The position numbers were made by a program, and so were the translations under genes. A stretch of 64,000 nucleotides of DNA from Bacteroidales bacterium (GTDB lineage Bacteria > Bacteroidota > Bacteroidia > Bacteroidales > Lentimicrobiaceae), in NCBI GenBank assembly GCA_016788045.1, contig JAEUTG010000014.1, positions 1-64,000 on the forward strand, read 5' to 3'. The notes beneath the pieces were generated by a model. The model was given only the letters and a program-made list of their open reading frames with translations. It made no database searches and was not told the origin of the DNA. Below are positions 60,581 through 64,000 of the stretch, piece after piece. Numbering within the stretch: position 1 is the stretch's first letter; every line of letters begins with the position of its first letter.

Positions 60581-62362
60581 TTATTTGTTTATCACTTTTA
60601 TCTTCTTCTCCAACTCAATCACATACAACGTCAACTCCTCAATTTTCTTAAGCAGCAGGGCGTTCATTTGGGCGACATCAATACCAGTGTCTCGAATTTC
60701 AGTCTCAGATGGGATATCGGGTAGGTGTTGATTTTCCTTGATAAAGGTTTCAACTTCGGTTAGGGGCATTAAACGGTATTCGTCTTTAAACACACAGTCC
60801 CACCAGCTTTGGGTATTCACCCTTACCTGGCTTGAAGTAATCTCACCGTTTACATAAAGGTTGGTTGATACATCAGGATTACCGAAATAGACATTGTTGT
60901 CGGCACGGATTGACATAACCTGCATATTTTGATTATGGAATTCAATGCGCCCTTCTGTTCCTGTTGTATATAGCTTTATAGAACCCGCCTGGCTGCTGTT
61001 GTTTGATAATTGTATATAAGATCCGTCTGTTTCGCTGCTGTTTGCAAATATTTTAAAAGCTTGCCAATCCGTTCTACCGCCCTTAATATTACCACTGCAT
61101 AGCAGATTACCTTTCAGGTCTAATGCTTCAGCAGGGGTTTGGGTGCCTATGCCAATTTTTTTTGTATTGTCAACGGTCACATTATTACCATTCTGCAGCC
61201 AGATACCTGTGTTAACCGAAGTCGGGTTTACCCATATTGCATTCCCATACTGATCAGATTGAAGGATATATCCATTCATATATCCTGTAGTGAGTTGAAG
61301 CTCTGTTGTTTTTATTTTACCGACAACTTCAAGCGGTACTGTTGGAGCAAATGTACCAATACCAACCGGCCCGTTAACAATAAGACCAGTTGTACCCGGT
61401 GGGGTGTGGGTACTATAACCTATTGATACCGACCCTTCAATTTGAAGATTGGCCAATGGGTTAGTAGTATTAATACCAACCTTACCATTAAAGAGTGTTA
61501 CCACTTCATTATCAGTCGTGCCTACCTGTACATTACCATTAAGCAGGATGTTACCTCTTTCAACATGCAGAAGTGCCTGGGGTGATTGGGTGCCAATTCC
61601 CACGAAACCTTCATTAAAAATAAAATTCTTTTGGGTAAAAAACGATAGTCCATAGTTCATATCGGCCATCATACCATGAGAGGCGTTACCGAGATTCAGA
61701 GTTGCTTTTGCATTAGAATTCCATGTACCGGGTTGCACAAACAGTGAAGCATTGGTATTGGCCATGGATTTTATATGAAGATCTGCCATTGGGGCTGTAG
61801 TGCCAATGCCAACTTTGCCAATGCCGGTATAGGATGCCGAGGGGCCAACAAACAGAGTAGGTACAGTGCTGTTGAATCCAATCATAAGTGAGTAGGGAAT
61901 GCCATTTTGCATAACCTGCCCGGAAACGCTCGAACCTAAAATTATGGAGTTTATACCTGAAAATGTGGTTTCCACAAACCTGCCGATTGCAAGGGATTGC
62001 TGTCCGTTTGCCTTAGCATTCTGGCCAAATGCATATGACTGCAATACTGCATAGCTTGATTGACCAATTGCAACTGAATAATTACCGAATGCTGTTGAAT
62101 TATTGCCCAAAGCCATAGATGAGATTCCATTTGCCTGGGAGAGTTGGCCGGCTGCAAAACTGTAATTGTTGGTCGACTGTGTCTGATACCCGATAGCACT
62201 TGAATATAACCCCGTATTTACAGTGCTGTTCCATTGAACCTGTGCGATTGAATGAAATCCGGATACTGTTAAAATAATAATGGCAAATATCCTGTGCGTC
62301 AAAATTCTTTTTGCAATAACGAGGATTAATTGCATTTCATTTGTGTTCATTTTTTTGTCCAT
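60581..62362 (-). CDS. Secreted tail-fibre/YadA-head-like protein with C-terminal coiled coil
   Basis: A 593-aa exported protein; ATG 62362 or 62350. Hydrophobic segment (about 25-40) ending SIAQ. YadA-type head repeats (SAIGYQTQSTNNYSFAAGQ, SMALGNNSTAFGNYSVAIG, about 55-130). Then many GVGIGT-like turns typical of Bacteroidota tail-fibre/collar-like proteins (VGIGTTAPMADLHI, VGIGTQSPQALLHVE, IGIGTQTPAEALDLK). It ends in a coiled coil (NALLLKKIEELTLYVIELEKK), in the place where trimeric fibres have a chaperone or stem. Probably forms a trimeric surface fibre, not a phage gene; no phage structural genes are nearby. Overlaps the upstream gene by 16 bp. Confidence 0.78.
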   Translation of the reverse strand: MDKKMNTNEMQLILVIAKRILTHRIFAIIILTVSGFHSIAQVQWNSTVNTGLYSSAIGYQTQSTNNYSFAAGQLSQANGISSMALGNNSTAFGNYSVAIGQSSYAVLQSYAFGQNAKANGQQSLAIGRFVETTFSGINSIILGSSVSGQVMQNGIPYSLMIGFNSTVPTLFVGPSASYTGIGKVGIGTTAPMADLHIKSMANTNASLFVQPGTWNSNAKATLNLGNASHGMMADMNYGLSFFTQKNFIFNEGFVGIGTQSPQALLHVERGNILLNGNVQVGTTDNEVVTLFNGKVGINTTNPLANLQIEGSVSIGYSTHTPPGTTGLIVNGPVGIGTFAPTVPLEVVGKIKTTELQLTTGYMNGYILQSDQYGNAIWVNPTSVNTGIWLQNGNNVTVDNTKKIGIGTQTPAEALDLKGNLLCSGNIKGGRTDWQAFKIFANSSETDGSYIQLSNNSSQAGSIKLYTTGTEGRIEFHNQNMQVMSIRADNNVYFGNPDVSTNLYVNGEITSSQVRVNTQSWWDCVFKDEYRLMPLTEVETFIKENQHLPDIPSETEIRDTGIDVAQMNALLLKKIEELTLYVIELEKKIKVINK

Positions 62363-63828
62363 TTAAGTGTAGTATGTTCATTATCATTGCTATTAAATAT
62401 AAAGAGGTAATTGCCAGGCTTATACATCCTTGTGTTTATTTGATTCAAACCTTTATGTAGATTAAAATTCGAAACCATTTTGCCATTCATATCAATAACA
62501 TTACAGGATGCTGTATTCCAGGATAATTCCATATTGACATGATCTGATCCGGGGTTGGGATACAGTAAAACAGGACTTAATGGGCAAATTGCAGAAGTAT
62601 TTGTACTGGTAACCAACCCTTCGCTGTTCACCTTTAAGAAAAAGGCATCATTGTAGTTTAAATGGTTTAAATAGTCATATCGGGTAGCAGAAATAAATGA
62701 TCCGCCATCACTGGTTCGGATAACCGAAATTGCCCTGTACTGGGCATCCCCGCCATAGAACCTTTCATAAAGTGGCTGCAATTGCCTGTTTAAAAGCCCA
62801 ACTCTTATCCAGGATGGTTGTTGTGGCCAATAGTCCGGGATCATGTTTTTGGTACCGGTATAGTGTATGCTATCGGGACTTGAAAAATCAAGCCCCATGC
62901 CAAAAGCCATATAGTCAATGGTATCCTGCGCTCCTATTCTGTCAAAGGAATAGAACTGAAATGTTGAATCGGTTTCTGCAAATGCGACATCTTCTTCATG
63001 CGGGTTAAGAGGCGCATATTTGAAGCCAAGAATAAATGTACTGTCGGTAATCCATTTTGCCATGTTTTGCCCTGCCATCCGGTAATCCGTCAAGGTTTTA
63101 ACCCTAACAAAATTAAACATTGTATCATAAACAACCATTTGCGTTAAGCATGCCGAAGTAAGTTCCGGGAAATATGCTTCCGACAAAAGCCATAACTGGG
63201 ATCCATCAGGGGAAAAAAGCATATCGGTGCAGGATTGATCACCATTCAATGCGTATTGTTTGGTAAACACAGTGTCGAAGTTGCTATTTAGCTTTACAAA
63301 GTAAGGGTCGCTTAAGTAAGGTGGTGAAGAATTCGGCCCATAATTGGAAATCATTATGTAATAGGATTGCAGATGTTTTCTCATGTGCATATCATAAGCA
63401 GTCTGAAGATATGGCAAAACAGTTAAGTGCCTGTATACTATATTAAGGTCAGGGCTAAGTTCAAGAGTCTGAAGGCAATTAAGTGTTTCATAAGATGTTC
63501 CGATAGTACCTGTTACTTTATAATTACCATTCTGCAATAGCCTTATATCGCTAAAACCGAACAAAGAGTCACCAAAAGCAAAGACTTTTGAAAGGGTATC
63601 TCCACAGTTGCTGATTTTCCATATCACTCCTAGACTGGAAGGGTCTGCAATTTTTACCAATCCCCCAACCCCAATTAGATTACCCTCAAAGTCTTCAGTA
63701 ATACAATTGCAATATTCACTCTTATTCGGTGTTGAAAAGGAGACCTGAAATGAGTTCTGACAAAAAAGGAACTCAAATTGAGTGAAAATAAAATAGAAAA
63801 GAAGAAGGATAGTTTTTAAATTATTCAC
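62347..63828 (-). CDS. Secreted protein with T9SS type A sorting domain
   Basis: A 493-aa exported protein with signal peptide (MNNLKTILLLFYFIFTQFEF, then LFCQ). The body has propeller-like segments (EDFEGNLIGVGGLVK, NGNYKVTGTIGTSYE, DGGSFISATRYDY) of unknown purpose. The C-terminal type A sorting domain is PVLLYPNPGSDHVNMELS, VIDMNGKMVSNF, YKPGNYLFIFNSND, TLKWTKK. The stop codon overlaps the start of the next gene by 16 bp, so translation of the two is probably coupled. Confidence 0.85.
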   Translation of the reverse strand: MNNLKTILLLFYFIFTQFEFLFCQNSFQVSFSTPNKSEYCNCITEDFEGNLIGVGGLVKIADPSSLGVIWKISNCGDTLSKVFAFGDSLFGFSDIRLLQNGNYKVTGTIGTSYETLNCLQTLELSPDLNIVYRHLTVLPYLQTAYDMHMRKHLQSYYIMISNYGPNSSPPYLSDPYFVKLNSNFDTVFTKQYALNGDQSCTDMLFSPDGSQLWLLSEAYFPELTSACLTQMVVYDTMFNFVRVKTLTDYRMAGQNMAKWITDSTFILGFKYAPLNPHEEDVAFAETDSTFQFYSFDRIGAQDTIDYMAFGMGLDFSSPDSIHYTGTKNMIPDYWPQQPSWIRVGLLNRQLQPLYERFYGGDAQYRAISVIRTSDGGSFISATRYDYLNHLNYNDAFFLKVNSEGLVTSTNTSAICPLSPVLLYPNPGSDHVNMELSWNTASCNVIDMNGKMVSNFNLHKGLNQINTRMYKPGNYLFIFNSNDNEHTTLKWTKK

Positions 63829-63870
63829 GGAAAAATACTTTTAAAAAGTTACACTGGGAAAATAATAATC

Positions 63871-63999
63871 TCATTCAATTCCAATTGGGTATTCTGATTC
63901 CCAACAGGTAATCTCCTTTACCCCATAAGTAAGTTGAGGGCTGTGCTTAATAGTTGAATTATCGTAATTAATGGGAATAAATTCACTGCCAATAATTAT
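63871..63999 (-). CDS. 3' end of an unidentified gene (runs off the window)
   Basis: An uninterrupted minus-strand frame from the window edge to TGA at 63871-63873 encodes about 42 residues, such as GSEFIPINYDNSTIKHSP and ITCWESEYPIGIE. It is in line with the other minus-strand genes, and its stop is 42 bp from the next start. Too short to identify; the beginning lies outside the window. Confidence 0.45.
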   Translation of the reverse strand: MIIGSEFIPINYDNSTIKHSPQLTYGVKEITCWESEYPIGIE

Positions 64000-64000
64000 T

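Noticed and set aside
60581..62362. Phage tail fibre
   Set aside because: No other phage structural, packaging or integrase genes are nearby, and it has an export signal and lies among secreted proteins, so a surface fibre is more likely.

Overview
The window comes from a Bacteroidota (Bacteroidetes) chromosome. The evidence is many proteins with type IX secretion system (T9SS) C-terminal sorting domains, a giant Ig-repeat adhesin followed by PorP/SprF and OmpA-PorE-like genes, TAnnTTTG-type -7 promoter boxes, and a general lack of Shine-Dalgarno sequences. A non-saccharolytic or amino-acid-using anaerobe or facultative anaerobe related to the Bacteroidales is likely, but I cannot name a genus.

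Layout. 0-8.7 kb: surface adhesin with at least 17 Ig-like repeats and a type B (gliding-motility) sorting domain, then PorP/SprF and an OmpA/SPOR protein, all on +. 8.8-13.8 kb: housekeeping genes (trpS, RNase E/G, a 29-aa COX24-like ribosomal-type protein, HU, mutY, ssb). 14-31 kb: a minus-strand catabolic cluster with HMG-CoA-lyase-like genes, both subunits of a 3-oxoacid CoA-transferase, an acyl-CoA dehydrogenase, both subunits of a methylcrotonyl-CoA-type carboxylase and a methylglutaconyl-CoA-hydratase-type enzyme. Together these are most of the leucine/isovalerate degradation route. The CoA-transferase subunit genes are pulled apart by a 4-kb block of plus-strand T9SS cargo genes.

The most unusual feature lies inside this cluster. 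Four successive gaps between catabolic genes each hold one small gene (four-helix-bundle/S23-type, GxxExxY, four-helix, four-helix). Each small gene is enclosed by a pair of inverted, low-complexity arms built from 7- or 8-base repeats, and the arms abut the start or stop codons of the neighbouring enzymes. This resembles the intervening sequences of 23S rRNA (S23-type ORF between complementary arms), but placed in an mRNA operon. The arm sequence differs at each site. In one case the arm array has copied the first codons of the neighbouring gene in 80-bp steps. Apparently empty arm pairs or single arms occur elsewhere (13.9, 43.3-43.8, 44.9-45.0 kb).

31-43 kb: secreted beta-helix and T9SS proteins, an ATPase of the DUF234 type, a broken subtilisin-like protease (in-frame amber plus a structured ~400-bp insertion), and a second-copy fragment of a metallo-beta-lactamase-fold gene. 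43-47 kb: secreted class-I amidotransferase-like protein and the butyrate kinase/phosphate butyryltransferase pair, which could conserve energy from the acyl-CoAs made by the catabolic cluster. 47-52.7 kb: intact T9SS subtilase and apolipoprotein N-acyltransferase. 52.7-64 kb: minus-strand run of large secreted proteins (beta-propeller, M23 peptidase with PKD and FG-GAP-like repeats, tail-fibre/YadA-head-like protein). No rRNA, tRNA or CRISPR array was seen. Percent identities and family names are by eye.
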